59,939 nucleotides of DNA. Origin: JAABRU01 sp964534335 (GTDB lineage Bacteria > Desulfobacterota > Desulfobacteria > Desulfobacterales > Desulfococcaceae). Under the pieces are notes generated by a model that had not been told where the DNA came from, searched no databases, and saw only the letters and a list, made by a program, of their open reading frames with translations. Positions 10,121 through 17,778 of this stretch are shown here, one piece after another (the stretch's first letter is position 1; every line of letters starts with the position of its first letter). The stretch is taken from contig CAZHPS010000001.1 in the NCBI GenBank assembly GCA_964534335.1, positions 1-59,939 of the forward strand, read 5' to 3'. The position numbers and the translations under genes are program-made.

Positions 10121-10155
10121 GCAATATTTCAACGGCCCCGCGGAAAAAAATTCCC

Positions 10156-10545
10156 ATTCGCGGGTGCTGGAAGGACTGGGCATAAAGAAGATTTATGAAT
10201 GCGACACCTTACCATCAGGCCGAACTTACGCAACTGCTGCAACAGGCCATGATTCAGCGTAGTTATTGCACCGGCATCCCTGTATGCTGAAATTCCACCG
10301 CAGCCAAAAGAAAAAACTGGATTTAAGCCATCTTTTGCTGAAATTGACAACGCAAATGCAGTCTGAAATACGAGTGCATGAAGGAATTAGTGTGTTCCAG
10401 TTTTGCTGTAGATGAACAGGGAAAGGTTTCGGTCAATGAAGCCTTTTGCATCGGCGATCTGTCCTGTAAACAGGTCAGCCCGAAAACAGCTATTGCCTGG
10501 AAAAAGGAGGAGAACGCATGAAATCCAATGATATTAACGATCTAA
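10156..10545 (+). pseudogene. Decayed C-terminal part of indolepyruvate ferredoxin oxidoreductase (iorA) and start of iorB
   Basis: No intact frame, but pieces in different frames line up with the end of an IorA-type alpha subunit: RVLEGLGIKKIYECD, then YHQAELTQLLQQAM, then HPCMLKF, then a ferredoxin-like tail VDEQGKVSVN...CIGDLSC ending KKEENA with a stop near 10520. The usual CxxCxxC cysteines are partly lost. After GGAGGAGAACGC an ATG opens MKSNDIND, which looks like the start of the beta subunit, and is cut at about 10545 by a repeat element. At least two frameshifts separate the fragments. Family reading is by eye. Confidence 0.55.
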
Positions 10546-10684
10546 CTTTGGTTTTTTCGGCATAATTTTTGCAGGGCAGTCAGAACCGGAAATCTGACCT
10601 GAAAAACTCTTTGGACAGGCTGAAAAGGCATGTTCCTGATCAAAGGCAATTTCTGTGCCATAAAAAACCAAAGTTGAAACAGTA
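10540..10684. mobile_element. Inverted-repeat element with inward sigma-54-like sites, family B copy 1
   Basis: Left arm CTAACTTTGGTTTTTTCGGCA and right arm TGCCATAAAAAACCAAAGTTG are inverted repeats about 145 bp apart. Each arm, read inward, contains GG-N10-GC (left GG 10559-10560, GC 10571-10572; right arm ATGGCACAGAAATTGC on the minus strand). Same design as 37040-37134 and 59406-59567. It truncates the iorB-like start. Confidence 0.65.
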
Positions 10685-10738
10685 TATTTTATTTTTTGGA
10701 AAGTCTTTAAAACTGACTGTCTTTATCTTACATCAGTT

Positions 10739-10839
10739 TTTTGGAGCCCCATCTCCAAAATTTGGAGTTTTCTGCATACAGGAAAAACAGACATTCTGCT
10801 TACTCCAAAATTTGCAGGAAATTTTTAACATAATGATTA
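10739..10839. repeat. Interspersed 101-bp repeat, family E copy 2
   Basis: Second copy of the repeat at 5519-5619, in the same orientation and of the same length, with only scattered substitutions. Lies between the iorA relic and the 125-bp tandem array. Confidence 0.75.
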
Positions 10840-11096
10840 TTCAGAAAATACAGACAGTATGTCTTATTATTCCAAAAGGCATGAGAGTTTGTGCCGGATT
10901 TTGTCTTTCCCCAGCATGGATTTTTTTTGCACTTTTCACCAACTGCAGGGATTTTGCGTAAGAAAGGATTTCAGAAAATCAGCAATTCCTGAAATAACTA
11001 CAGGGATTTTGCATAAGAAAAGATTTGAGGAAATCAGCAATTCCTGCTCACAAAAAATCCTTTCTTATACAAAATCCTTGCAGCACAATCGGTTCT

Positions 11097-11112
11097 TTGG
11101 CACTGTATTTGC
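11097..11112 (+). promoter_or_regulatory. Sigma-54-type promoter P1 (unit 1)
   Basis: TTGGCACTGTATTTGC: GG at 11099-11100 and GC at 11111-11112 with exactly 10 bases between, matching TTGGCAC-N5-TTGC of RpoN promoters. Confidence 0.6.
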
Positions 11113-11221
11113 ATAGGAGTAACTACAAGGATTTTGCATAAGAAAGGATTTGAGGAAATCAGCAATTCCTGCTTACAAAAAATCCTTTCTTATCCAAAAT
11201 CCTTGTAGCACAATCGGTTCT

Positions 11222-11237
11222 CTGGCACTGTATTTGC
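11222..11237 (+). promoter_or_regulatory. Sigma-54-type promoter P2 (unit 2)
   Basis: CTGGCACTGTATTTGC: GG 11224-11225, GC 11236-11237, spacing 10. Same as P1 with one change before the GG. Confidence 0.6.
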
Positions 11238-11346
11238 ATAGGAGTAACTACAAGGATTTTGCATAAGAAAGGATTTGAGGAAATCAGCAATTCCTGCTTA
11301 CAAAAAATCCTTTCTTATCCAAAATCCTTGTAGCACAATCGGTTCT

Positions 11347-11362
11347 TTGGCACTGTATTTGC
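11347..11362 (+). promoter_or_regulatory. Sigma-54-type promoter P3 (unit 3)
   Basis: TTGGCACTGTATTTGC: GG 11349-11350, GC 11361-11362, spacing 10. Downstream sequence then diverges from the tandem unit. Confidence 0.6.
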
Positions 11363-11422
11363 ATGTAAACAAACAAAGCGACTTAAAGTTCTTTGTTGTT
11401 TCTGTCTGAACAAACCGATGCT

Positions 11423-11438
11423 ATGGCATAATACTTGC
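11423..11438 (+). promoter_or_regulatory. Sigma-54-type promoter P4, nearest to the PEP-CTERM gene
   Basis: ATGGCATAATACTTGC has GG 11425-11426 and GC 11437-11438 with 10 bases between. It is outside the tandem array and in unrelated flanks, so it is the likeliest functional promoter of the 11791 gene. Predicted transcript start about 11450, giving a leader of about 340 nt that includes the riboswitch. Confidence 0.6.
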
Positions 11439-11492
11439 ATATACAAAACCAAGTGGAAACGCCAAATCCTCTGCAAAGCGGAACAGAAAAGC

Positions 11493-11576
11493 AGGTGTCT
11501 GTTACAGACAGTCGCTTTTTAAGAATTTAAGAACAGGTGTCTGTTACAGACAGCCGCTTTTTAAGAATTTAAGAAA
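11493..11576 (+). repeat. Two direct 42-bp repeats, each with a TGTCTG-TTA-CAGACA dyad
   Basis: Units 11493-11534 and 11535-11576 are almost identical (one T/C difference). Each holds the perfect dyad TGTCTGTTACAGACA (11496-11510 and 11538-11552) then GCTTTTTAAGAATTTAAGAA. Downstream of P4, they would be transcribed as two small hairpins or serve as paired operator sites. Confidence 0.75.
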
Positions 11577-11704
11577 TTGACAATATAATAAGGAGGTGTA
11601 CTGGCACTAACGCAATGGAGTAAGACCGTAAGTTTTTGTTTTGTGTGTTTCTGTTTACGTGCATTATTGTCTTTTTTGATATTTCATTTTATTTATTTTT
11701 TGAA

Positions 11705-11775
11705 AAAGCCAAACTCATCGTGAGGTGAGGACGGAAAGCTACGGGTCTTAATGGGTAAGACAGCCGGGTTGCCGA
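11705..11775 (+). promoter_or_regulatory. GEMM-I (cyclic-di-GMP class I) riboswitch
   Basis: The aptamer pattern is complete: AGCCAAAC, a six-pair helix CTCATC/GGTGAG closed by a GTGA (GNRA) tetraloop, the conserved GGACGGAAAGC strand, a second helix GTCTTA/TAAGAC, and the receptor end GCCGGGTTGCCG. Hand alignment to the Vc2 aptamer puts G at the position of G20 and A at A47, which favours c-di-GMP over cGAMP. The aptamer ends about 6 bases before the GGAGG of the PEP-CTERM gene, suggesting control of ribosome access; no terminator hairpin separates them. Confidence 0.85.
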
Positions 11776-11790
11776 ATTAAGGAGGCAGCT

Positions 11791-12399
11791 ATGAAAAAGT
11801 TTTTGATTTCAATTTGTATGGTGGTTTTGGTTTTTGGTCTTGTAAATAATGCAAATGCTTTAAGTTATTATATAAGCGATGTTGTTGCTGAGTATGAGTA
11901 TAGTGGAACGTATTTGTTTACTGTTACAAATCCCAATAATGATCCGGGAGTGACAGGGAATTTTGAAGAAGATAATCTTGAAGCAGCTTTGGAATCCTGG
12001 TTTACTGCTAATGCCTATGCAGCTAAAGATGTTGAATTAACCTATTACGATAGGGTTGATTATCCGGACATGGCCTCATCTTTAATGTCTGTGGAGTATG
12101 ATGAATCCCCTCGTGGAACTTGGTCTACCGGTGATCAGGCAATAGAATATTACACGGTTAAAGCTTCAACTGGATACGCAATTTACTGGCTTGGTGAACA
12201 AGGAGCATCTTCCGGGAATTGGACAACAGAGCATTTACTGGCTGGCAAGAATGGAAATATTCCCACAGTATCGCATCTGACCACTTTCAATCCTATTGGC
12301 GATCCCGGAACAAACCCGGTTCCTGAGCCCGCCACCATGTTCCTGCTTGGCAGCGGACTGGTCGGTGCCGGTGTTTTCAGACGGAAAAGAAGCAAATAG
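11791..12399 (+). CDS. PEP-CTERM sorting domain protein
   Basis: A 202-residue exported protein. Signal peptide at residues 1-23 (hydrophobic FLISICMVVLVFGLV, ending NANA). The body has no domain I recognise and no Cys. The C-terminus is a textbook PEP-CTERM: VPEPATM, a hydrophobic stretch LLGSGLVGAGVF and a basic tail RRKRSK, which an exosortase would process. No exosortase gene is in the window. Start at ATG behind AAGGAGGCAGCT. Expression appears controlled by sigma-54-type promoters and a c-di-GMP riboswitch just upstream, suggesting a matrix or surface protein made when c-di-GMP signals attachment. Function of the mature part is unknown. Confidence 0.88.
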   Translation: MKKFLISICMVVLVFGLVNNANALSYYISDVVAEYEYSGTYLFTVTNPNNDPGVTGNFEEDNLEAALESWFTANAYAAKDVELTYYDRVDYPDMASSLMSVEYDESPRGTWSTGDQAIEYYTVKASTGYAIYWLGEQGASSGNWTTEHLLAGKNGNIPTVSHLTTFNPIGDPGTNPVPEPATMFLLGSGLVGAGVFRRKRSK

Positions 12400-12445
12400 T
12401 CTTACGCTTTGCAATTGCCATTTGATTTGAATTTGATTTGAAACA

Positions 12446-12482
12446 AAAAAGACAAAGTCCTTACGGGCTTTGTCTTTTTTTT
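12446..12482. terminator. Bidirectional rho-independent terminator
   Basis: A hairpin AAAGACAAAGTCC / GGGCTTTGTCTTT with a TTAC loop and T-runs on both strands lies between the convergent PEP-CTERM and histidine kinase genes; it can serve both. Confidence 0.85.
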
Positions 12483-12492
12483 GCACCTTTTT

Positions 12493-14145
12493 TCATATCT
12501 TCCACCTGTCCAGCATTTTTCTCACAGTTCCCAGCAGTTGCTCAGATGTATGGGGTTTGGGAATAAGTTTTGCGTTTTCTTCCGGCACAAGTTCTGACAG
12601 GGGCGTGTCAAAACTGTAACCGGTGGTGAAAATAACCGGTAAACCTCTGTTGATCTTATGAATCACCTCAAAAACCGCCCTTCCGTTTTTTCCCGGCATG
12701 ACCATATCCAGCAAAGCAAGATCAATCCTGTCCGCATTCAGCATGAAAATACGGACGGCTTCGTCTCCGTCATTGGCAGCAAGCACACGGTATCCTGCAT
12801 TTTCAAGCAGATGAATATCCATTTGACGAACCTGTGCATCATCTTCTGCCACCAGAATGGTTTCGCCTTTTCCTGTCAGCGACTGCGCATTTTCAGATAA
12901 TTTGCTTTTTTTTTCCGGGCCTGTGGCCGAAGGCAGGCTGATTTGAAACCGGGTTCCTTTTCCCGGTTCACTGGAAAAACTGATGCTTCCCTTATGCTGT
13001 TCAATAATGGCATACACAGTTGCCAGACCAAGCCCTGTTCCCTTTCCCACCTCTTTTGTGGTAAAAAAAGGTTCAAAAACGCGATCCTGAATCTCACGCG
13101 CAATTCCGCAGCCTGTATCAGATACGGAAAAAATCACATTTTCTCCCTGCGGTTCTGTCTGTCCATCTGCAACTGTCTGCTTTTCAATCTTTTCCGTTCC
13201 GGTTTCTATGGTAATGCTGCCGCCATCAGGCATGGCATCCCTGGCATTGACGCAGAGATTGATCAGAACCTGTTCCATCTGAACAGGATCAGCATAAACC
13301 TGGGGGAGAGGAGTATCACATTTCAGTATCAGCCGGATATGCGCCCCGATCAGACGCCGGAGCATATTCACCAGATTCTGGATCAACCGGTTCATATCCA
13401 GATACCGGGGTTTGGGTGCCTCTTTTCTGCTGAAGGTCAGCAACTGCCGCACAAGGGATCTGGCCCGATCCACTGCTTTCATGATTTCACAGATGTATTT
13501 CCGGACCGGAGCATCCGGCGCAGTCTGCAACTGCATCAGATCCCCGTTTCCCTGAATCACCTGCAGCAGATTGTTGAAATCATGGGCCACACCGCCTGCC
13601 AGTTGCCCAACAGCCTCCATTTTCTGGGAATGGCGCAGCCGTGCTTCCAGCAGGGCATGTTCTTCCTGTGCCCGTTTGCGTTCCGTAATGTCACGGGCCA
13701 CCACCATAGCAAAAATTCTGTCCTCAATCCTGTGAAAGCCCACACTCATTTCCACAGGAATCTGTTTTCCTGTAACAGAAAGCAGATCCGCTTCAATTGT
13801 CCTGCCCTGGCCTGAAATAAGCAAATTGCCTGAAAACAGTTCCCTGACCATCTGCCATGCCGGAGATGAAAGGATGTTTTTCAGGAAAAGCGGGGAGTTA
13901 TCATCATGTATCTGCCCAATAAAGATTTCAGCCCTTGCATTCATATCCAGCACCCGTCCCGAAGGAACCTCAGTCCAGAACAGAGCATCTGCGCTGTGGT
14001 CAAGCAGCAGGCGCAGCCGTTCCAGTTCCCGCAGCCGCTGCTGAAGCTGGGGATAGTAGCTTTTCTGATGTGAACTTTCCCCCAGACCCAGCACCTGGCG
14101 GCGCAACTGTTCTTTGCTGTCTTTTTCGTCAGAGGGCCTTTGCAT
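12493..14145 (-). CDS. PAS hybrid histidine kinase with receiver domain
   Basis: A cytoplasmic two-component kinase (about 550 residues; numbering below from an upstream start at 14178). A coiled coil leads into a PAS domain (about 55-165), then HisKA with the phospho-acceptor in GGVAHDFNNLL (His199), N-box INLCVNARDAM, G-boxes DTGCGI and GKGTGLGL, and a receiver (441-561) with EDD and acceptor Asp491 in LLDMVMPG. No transmembrane segment is seen, so the signal is internal. I prefer the start at 14145 (MQRPSDEKD, GGAAA upstream), which overlaps the alcohol dehydrogenase end by 17 bp; the longer start at 14178 overlaps it by 50. The overlap implies co-expression with the dehydrogenase. Output regulator not identified. 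Confidence 0.88.
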   Translation of the reverse strand: MQRPSDEKDSKEQLRRQVLGLGESSHQKSYYPQLQQRLRELERLRLLLDHSADALFWTEVPSGRVLDMNARAEIFIGQIHDDNSPLFLKNILSSPAWQMVRELFSGNLLISGQGRTIEADLLSVTGKQIPVEMSVGFHRIEDRIFAMVVARDITERKRAQEEHALLEARLRHSQKMEAVGQLAGGVAHDFNNLLQVIQGNGDLMQLQTAPDAPVRKYICEIMKAVDRARSLVRQLLTFSRKEAPKPRYLDMNRLIQNLVNMLRRLIGAHIRLILKCDTPLPQVYADPVQMEQVLINLCVNARDAMPDGGSITIETGTEKIEKQTVADGQTEPQGENVIFSVSDTGCGIAREIQDRVFEPFFTTKEVGKGTGLGLATVYAIIEQHKGSISFSSEPGKGTRFQISLPSATGPEKKSKLSENAQSLTGKGETILVAEDDAQVRQMDIHLLENAGYRVLAANDGDEAVRIFMLNADRIDLALLDMVMPGKNGRAVFEVIHKINRGLPVIFTTGYSFDTPLSELVPEENAKLIPKPHTSEQLLGTVRKMLDRWKI

Positions 14146-15295
14146 ACAGTTTTTCCATATCAAGAATGTCCGGGTCACGGGGATTGGTCAGAATGCAGGG
14201 GTCCTGCATGGCATTTACAGCCAGCCGGGGAATATCATCTGGCCGAATCCCCAATTCTCCCAGTGACTGATCTATGCCCAGGGATTTCAGAAGTGATCGG
14301 ATGGCATTCAGAATGGCCTCTTTGCACTCATCCGGTTTTTCTTCATTCATATTCAGATTCATGGCCTTTCCCATCCGGATATAGGATTCTTCTGCGGCCC
14401 CGAAATTATACTCCACAACATGGGGCAGAAGAATTGCATTGCATTTTCCGTGGGGAATATCCCTGTATCCGCCCAGGCTGTGGGCCATTGCATGAACCGC
14501 GCCCAAGCTGGCATTGGAAAAGGCCAGACCGGCAAAAAGACTGGCCTGCATCATGCCTTTGCGGAATTCCTCACTGCGGGGATTTTCACAGGCCCCTTTC
14601 AGATTTCTGCACACCAGCCGCACGGCTTCCAAAGCATGAAGATCGGTTATGGCAGAATTCGCATTTGAAACAAGTGCTTCTGCTGCATGGACAAACGCGT
14701 CCATGCCTGTGGCCGCAGTCAGTTCGTGATCCATCGTGAATGTGGTTTCCGGATCAATAAGGGAGACATCCGGAACCAGCACCTTGCTGACAATAGCCAT
14801 TTTGACCCTGCGCAGCGTGTCTGTGATAATGGCAAACTGGGAAACATCAGCAGCAGAGCCTGCGGTGGTGGGAATGCAGATCAGCGGCGGACAGGGCACT
14901 GGAATTTTGTCAACCCCTTCATAATCACTGATATGCCCTTTGTTGGCGCATACAATGCCGATTCCCTTCGCACAGTCCATGGGACTTCCGCCACCCAGAG
15001 CCACAATTGCATCACAGGCTTCTTTGCGGTAGATTTCCGCGCCGGTCATAACCTCGCTGTCTTTGGGATTGGGCGTAACCTGTGAAAAAACAGTGTATTT
15101 CACCCCGGTCTGATCAAGAATCCGGGCAATATCCCCGGCCCATCCTGCTGCGGACACGCCAGGGTCAGTTACCAGCATGGGTCTCCTGATTTCATAGATT
15201 TTCAGATAATTGTCCAAAAGAAACCTGGCCCCTGTTCCAAAAACGAATTCCGGGGCAACAAATTTTCTGAGTCTGTCCACATTGACATTATTCAT
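14129..15295 (-). CDS. Iron-containing (class III/IV) alcohol dehydrogenase
   Basis: A 388-residue Fe-ADH, normal length for the family. NAD-binding GGGSPMDCAKG and the PTTAGSAADVS signature are present; the metal site is formed by Asp/His residues including DAFVHAAEA, HAMAHSLGG and DIPHGKCNA. It would interconvert primary alcohols or diols and aldehydes with NAD(H) in the cytoplasm. The gene is upstream of, and overlaps, the hybrid kinase. Substrate cannot be told from sequence. Confidence 0.9.
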   Translation of the reverse strand: MNNVNVDRLRKFVAPEFVFGTGARFLLDNYLKIYEIRRPMLVTDPGVSAAGWAGDIARILDQTGVKYTVFSQVTPNPKDSEVMTGAEIYRKEACDAIVALGGGSPMDCAKGIGIVCANKGHISDYEGVDKIPVPCPPLICIPTTAGSAADVSQFAIITDTLRRVKMAIVSKVLVPDVSLIDPETTFTMDHELTAATGMDAFVHAAEALVSNANSAITDLHALEAVRLVCRNLKGACENPRSEEFRKGMMQASLFAGLAFSNASLGAVHAMAHSLGGYRDIPHGKCNAILLPHVVEYNFGAAEESYIRMGKAMNLNMNEEKPDECKEAILNAIRSLLKSLGIDQSLGELGIRPDDIPRLAVNAMQDPCILTNPRDPDILDMEKLYAKAL

Positions 15296-15412
15296 TCAGG
15301 CCATCCTTTTCATTAAAAGATTATTCTGCTGTTTTCTGCGTTTCTTTGGGAAAGGAAGCGAACACGGAAATTTTTCTGACATACGCTTTCAGCATGGAAC
15401 TGTCTCTGATTT

Positions 15413-15522
15413 AAGTGATTTCCGGAAAAGAATATCCCGCCAAAGCTGCATAAGCTTCCGGACTGTTCCCTGTTCCCTGTGCCTGTGAACTGAACCGGGA
15501 TATTTATTTTCATAAATCACTT
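15413..15522. repeat. Palindromic interspersed repeat, family C copy 2
   Basis: AAGTGATTTCCGGAAAAGAA ... CATAAATCACTT, an imperfect palindrome matching 53-154 (AATATCCCG, GCATAAGCTTCCGG and CTGTGAACTGAA blocks shared). Confidence 0.7.
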
Positions 15523-15679
15523 TAAGTTCTTCCTTCATATCCTTCAGCCCGGATTCAAGAATTTTCAGTTTTTTGCAGCAATGAGGAACTGATAATTACG
15601 CACCTTCTGTATTCCCTGTTTGTCCGGAATGTTCATCAGTATCCAGTCAGGAACTGATGATATGCAATCACAGTACATC

Positions 15680-15865
15680 AGTCAACCGGCTTTTGAAAAA
15701 GAAGAAAAATGTTTTAATCTGGCAAAAATGCGGAGGGTAGTGGAAAGGACATTCGCATGGATATTCAACCTCCGCCGGAATTTGAAGGATTATGAAATTC
15801 TCACACGGAAAAGCGGTTTTTTTTGGGGGAACCTGAATTTTTTGATGCGCGAAAATTTTCGCTGA
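15680..15865 (+). pseudogene. IS5-type transposase C-terminal remnant
   Basis: Residues FNLAKMRRVVERTFAWIFNLRRNLKDYEI match the typical C-terminal WVVERTFAWL...RRLSKDYE block of IS5-family DDE transposases, where the Glu of VVER is catalytic. The frame holds only about 60 relevant residues, lacks the first two catalytic Asp regions and ends in unrelated sequence. No flanking inverted repeats recognised; a dead fragment. Confidence 0.75.
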
Positions 15866-15897
15866 CTTACTTATTCAGTAATGCCGTTCTCATTATT

Positions 15898-15932
15898 CCC
15901 AGCCCTGCAAATCAGGGCTGGGATTTCTTTTT
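15898..15932 (+). terminator. Strong hairpin terminator
   Basis: CCCAGCCCTG, loop CAAAT, CAGGGCTGGG, then ATTTCTTTTT. A ten-pair GC-rich stem with a following T-run, oriented for plus-strand transcripts, downstream of the transposase remnant. Confidence 0.75.
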
Positions 15933-16000
15933 GTCTGAACCCGGATTTAGAGGATTAAGCCGGATATTCCTTTATTTCTGAACCCGGATTAAGGGTTTGT

Positions 16001-16085
16001 AAAAAATATCCCATTTCAGTTTACAGGCACAGTCCGGAAGCTTATGCTGCGCTTTGACGGGATATTCTTTTCTGGAAATCACCTT
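16001..16085. repeat. Palindromic interspersed repeat, family C copy 3 (inverted)
   Basis: AATATCCCATTTCAGTTTAC ... GGAAATCACCTTA is the reverse orientation of copies at 53 and 15413, lacking one outer arm. Its end overlaps the last codon of the HAD phosphatase gene, so the insertion set or trimmed that gene's 3' end. Confidence 0.65.
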
Positions 16086-16710
16086 ACAATCCCAGAATAT
16101 CTGCAATCTCTTTGAGACCGGAGATATGAAAATCCGCAGCCAAATCCGGATTTTTAAAGGCTGCAAACGCCACACCCGCGGCGTTTGCAGCCATTTCATC
16201 CAACTGCGTATCTCCGACATACAAAGCCTGCACAGGGGACAGTCTGAAATGATCCAGTATTTTGAGCAGTTCTTCGGGATGGGGTTTGGGATTTTCCACA
16301 TCCAGCGCAGTCACCACCATGTCAAAATCATCTTTCAGATCAAATTCAGCCAGCACCCTGGGCATGGTGTCTGTCCGGTTGGTGGCAATCGCGGTTTTAT
16401 ACCGGGGCCGAAGCTTTCTGAGCAGTGGCTTCAGAAAAGGCTCCGGCTCCATATGCGGTATAAAATCCCCATAGGGCATGATTTTGCGGAAAGCCTGCGC
16501 GGCCGCATATTCCGCAGGATCAGGAAACAGACGGGACAGGGATTCATCTGCCGTGTGCATATGCGCGTAGGCAAAATCCCTGTCCGTCATTTCAGCCTTT
16601 CCCAGATGATGCAGAATGCGGTTGTAGTAAATGCGGTTGACATTGGCCGTATCAAACATCACGCCGTCACAGTCCAGAATCACGGCTTTGATTTCTCTGA
16701 CATTCACCAT
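16084..16710 (-). CDS. HAD-family phosphatase (phosphoglycolate phosphatase-like)
   Basis: A 208-residue haloacid dehalogenase-superfamily hydrolase: motif I LDCDGVMFD (nucleophile Asp and acid Asp), motif II ATNRT, the KPHPEEL lysine of motif III and motif IV GDTQLDE. The helical cap lies between motifs I and II. Substrate unknown; 2-phosphoglycolate or a similar small phosphate ester is typical. The ATG follows the DUF1573 stop directly (TGAATG), so efficient translation probably depends on ribosomes reading through the DUF1573 gene. The stop lies at the edge of a family C repeat. Confidence 0.85.
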   Translation of the reverse strand: MVNVREIKAVILDCDGVMFDTANVNRIYYNRILHHLGKAEMTDRDFAYAHMHTADESLSRLFPDPAEYAAAQAFRKIMPYGDFIPHMEPEPFLKPLLRKLRPRYKTAIATNRTDTMPRVLAEFDLKDDFDMVVTALDVENPKPHPEELLKILDHFRLSPVQALYVGDTQLDEMAANAAGVAFAAFKNPDLAADFHISGLKEIADILGL

Positions 16711-17523
16711 TCAGTTGGCTTTCCCGGATTCAGGTTTCGCATCTGTTTTGTCCGGTGCAGCAGGCGGAGGATCAAAGATATTGCCATATACATTGATCTT
16801 CAGTTCCGGTCTGATAGGACTGTCGGTTTTCAGAATGATATTATCCGCATATCGTGTTTTTGCCTGTTTCAGATTCACCACTGTCAGCAGATATTCCGTC
16901 ACATTTTCCTTCTGAACAGATTCCATATCCACCCGGATATTGTCAGGTCCTTCGGTTTTCACCTCAAGAATTTTAAACGGATACTCAGGCTGCGGAACAA
17001 TGCTCACCTTTGATTTGATCTCATTCCCCACCTGCCCGGTCATACGGACACGGTTCGGACTGATGGTGACAAACTGTTTCACATTTCCCTGGATCGTCAG
17101 ACTGATCTGTTTGCGTGCCGGATCCGGATCATTTGTGAACACCGTAATATTCTTGGACAGCTTTCTTCCGCCATAACCTGTTGTGTTGACTTTTATTTCA
17201 ATTTTTCCCCCGCCGCCGGCAGGGATTTGCTTCGTGAAAGAAGCAAGTGTGCAGCCTCAGCCGGTATTGACGCGTTCAATCTGCAGTTCCGCGTCCCCTT
17301 TGTTCTGAACCACAAAGCTGTAGATAACCTCATCTCCGTCCAGGACAGGATCAAACTCATGCACGGGCTGGGGGGCAAAGGCAAGCGGTGCCGCTGTTTT
17401 GTCTGCCTGATTTACAGCATCTCCTGCTCCACCGGTTTTATCTGCTTCCCCCCCTGTTCCGAAACAGAGGGTTCCGGCAGTCAGAATAAGGAAAATGACC
17501 ATACCGAATGTTTTCATTTTCAT
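16711..17523 (-). CDS. DUF1573 protein with in-frame UGA, probable selenoprotein
   Basis: Reading through one TGA (codon 89, at 17257-17259) gives a continuous 270-residue protein. Residues 1-22 are a signal peptide (FGMVIFLILTAGTLCFG). The domain before the UGA (HEFDPVLDGDEVIYSFVVQN, then LQIERVNTG) and after it (GCTLASFTKQIPAGG...NTTGYGGRKLSKNITVFTNDPD) forms one normal DUF1573 fold. In that family the junction reads S-C-G-C-T; here it is T-G-U-G-C-T, so UGA sits exactly at a conserved or adjacent Cys position. A 7-bp hairpin (TTGCTTC/GAAGCAA, 17227-17246) starts 11 nt after the UGA, where bacterial SECIS elements lie. Otherwise this is a gene with a single nonsense mutation. The frame is clean on both sides and coupled to the HAD gene, favouring readthrough. 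Confidence 0.65.
17227..17246 (-). promoter_or_regulatory. Candidate SECIS hairpin after the UGA codon
   Basis: On the coding strand UUGCUUC-UUUCAC-GAAGCAA forms a perfect 7-pair stem with a 6-nt loop, the loop lying 18-23 nt after the UGA as in known bacterial SECIS elements. The loop lacks the G usually seen among its first bases, which weakens the call. Confidence 0.4.
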
Positions 17524-17778
17524 TGTGTTATGCTCCTTTTACCATGATCTGTTTATACAAATTTATACAAACTGCAATTATGGTGAATCCAGAAAAATCA
17601 CGGGAAAAACAGGAATCCGGATTTTTTGTGAATCCATCACTGACAATGAACCTGCGAAAAACCGGAAGATCCGCATTTTTCTGAAAACAGTGTGTTTGCA
17701 GAAAAAGACCGGCTTTTCACATATCTGATTATTATAATCCTGTCTCAGCAATTATTCAACCCGGTTTTCATGTTTTTT

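Larger units (their letters stand above)
10996..11370 (+). repeat. Three tandem 125-bp units, each ending in a sigma-54-type promoter
   Basis: Units start at AACTACA(A/G)GG: 10996, 11121 and 11246, a constant period of 125 bp; a partial unit precedes at about 10935. Each unit holds an inverted repeat (CTACAAGGATTTTGCATAAG against a later CTTATCCAAAATCCTTGTAG) followed by TTCT(T/C)TGGCACTGTATTTGCAT. The inverted repeat could form a large hairpin or bind an activator. A diverged unit lies at 5777-5860, upstream of the C10 protease. Confidence 0.85.

Noticed and set aside
10996..11370. Possible CRISPR array
   Set aside because: Units are 125 bp and repeat in full; there are no short repeats alternating with unique spacers.
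11613..11621. Three-codon leader peptide (ATGGAGTAA) in the riboswitch leader
   Set aside because: AAGGAGGTG lies some 20 bases upstream, too far for initiation; no amino-acid bias to suggest attenuation.
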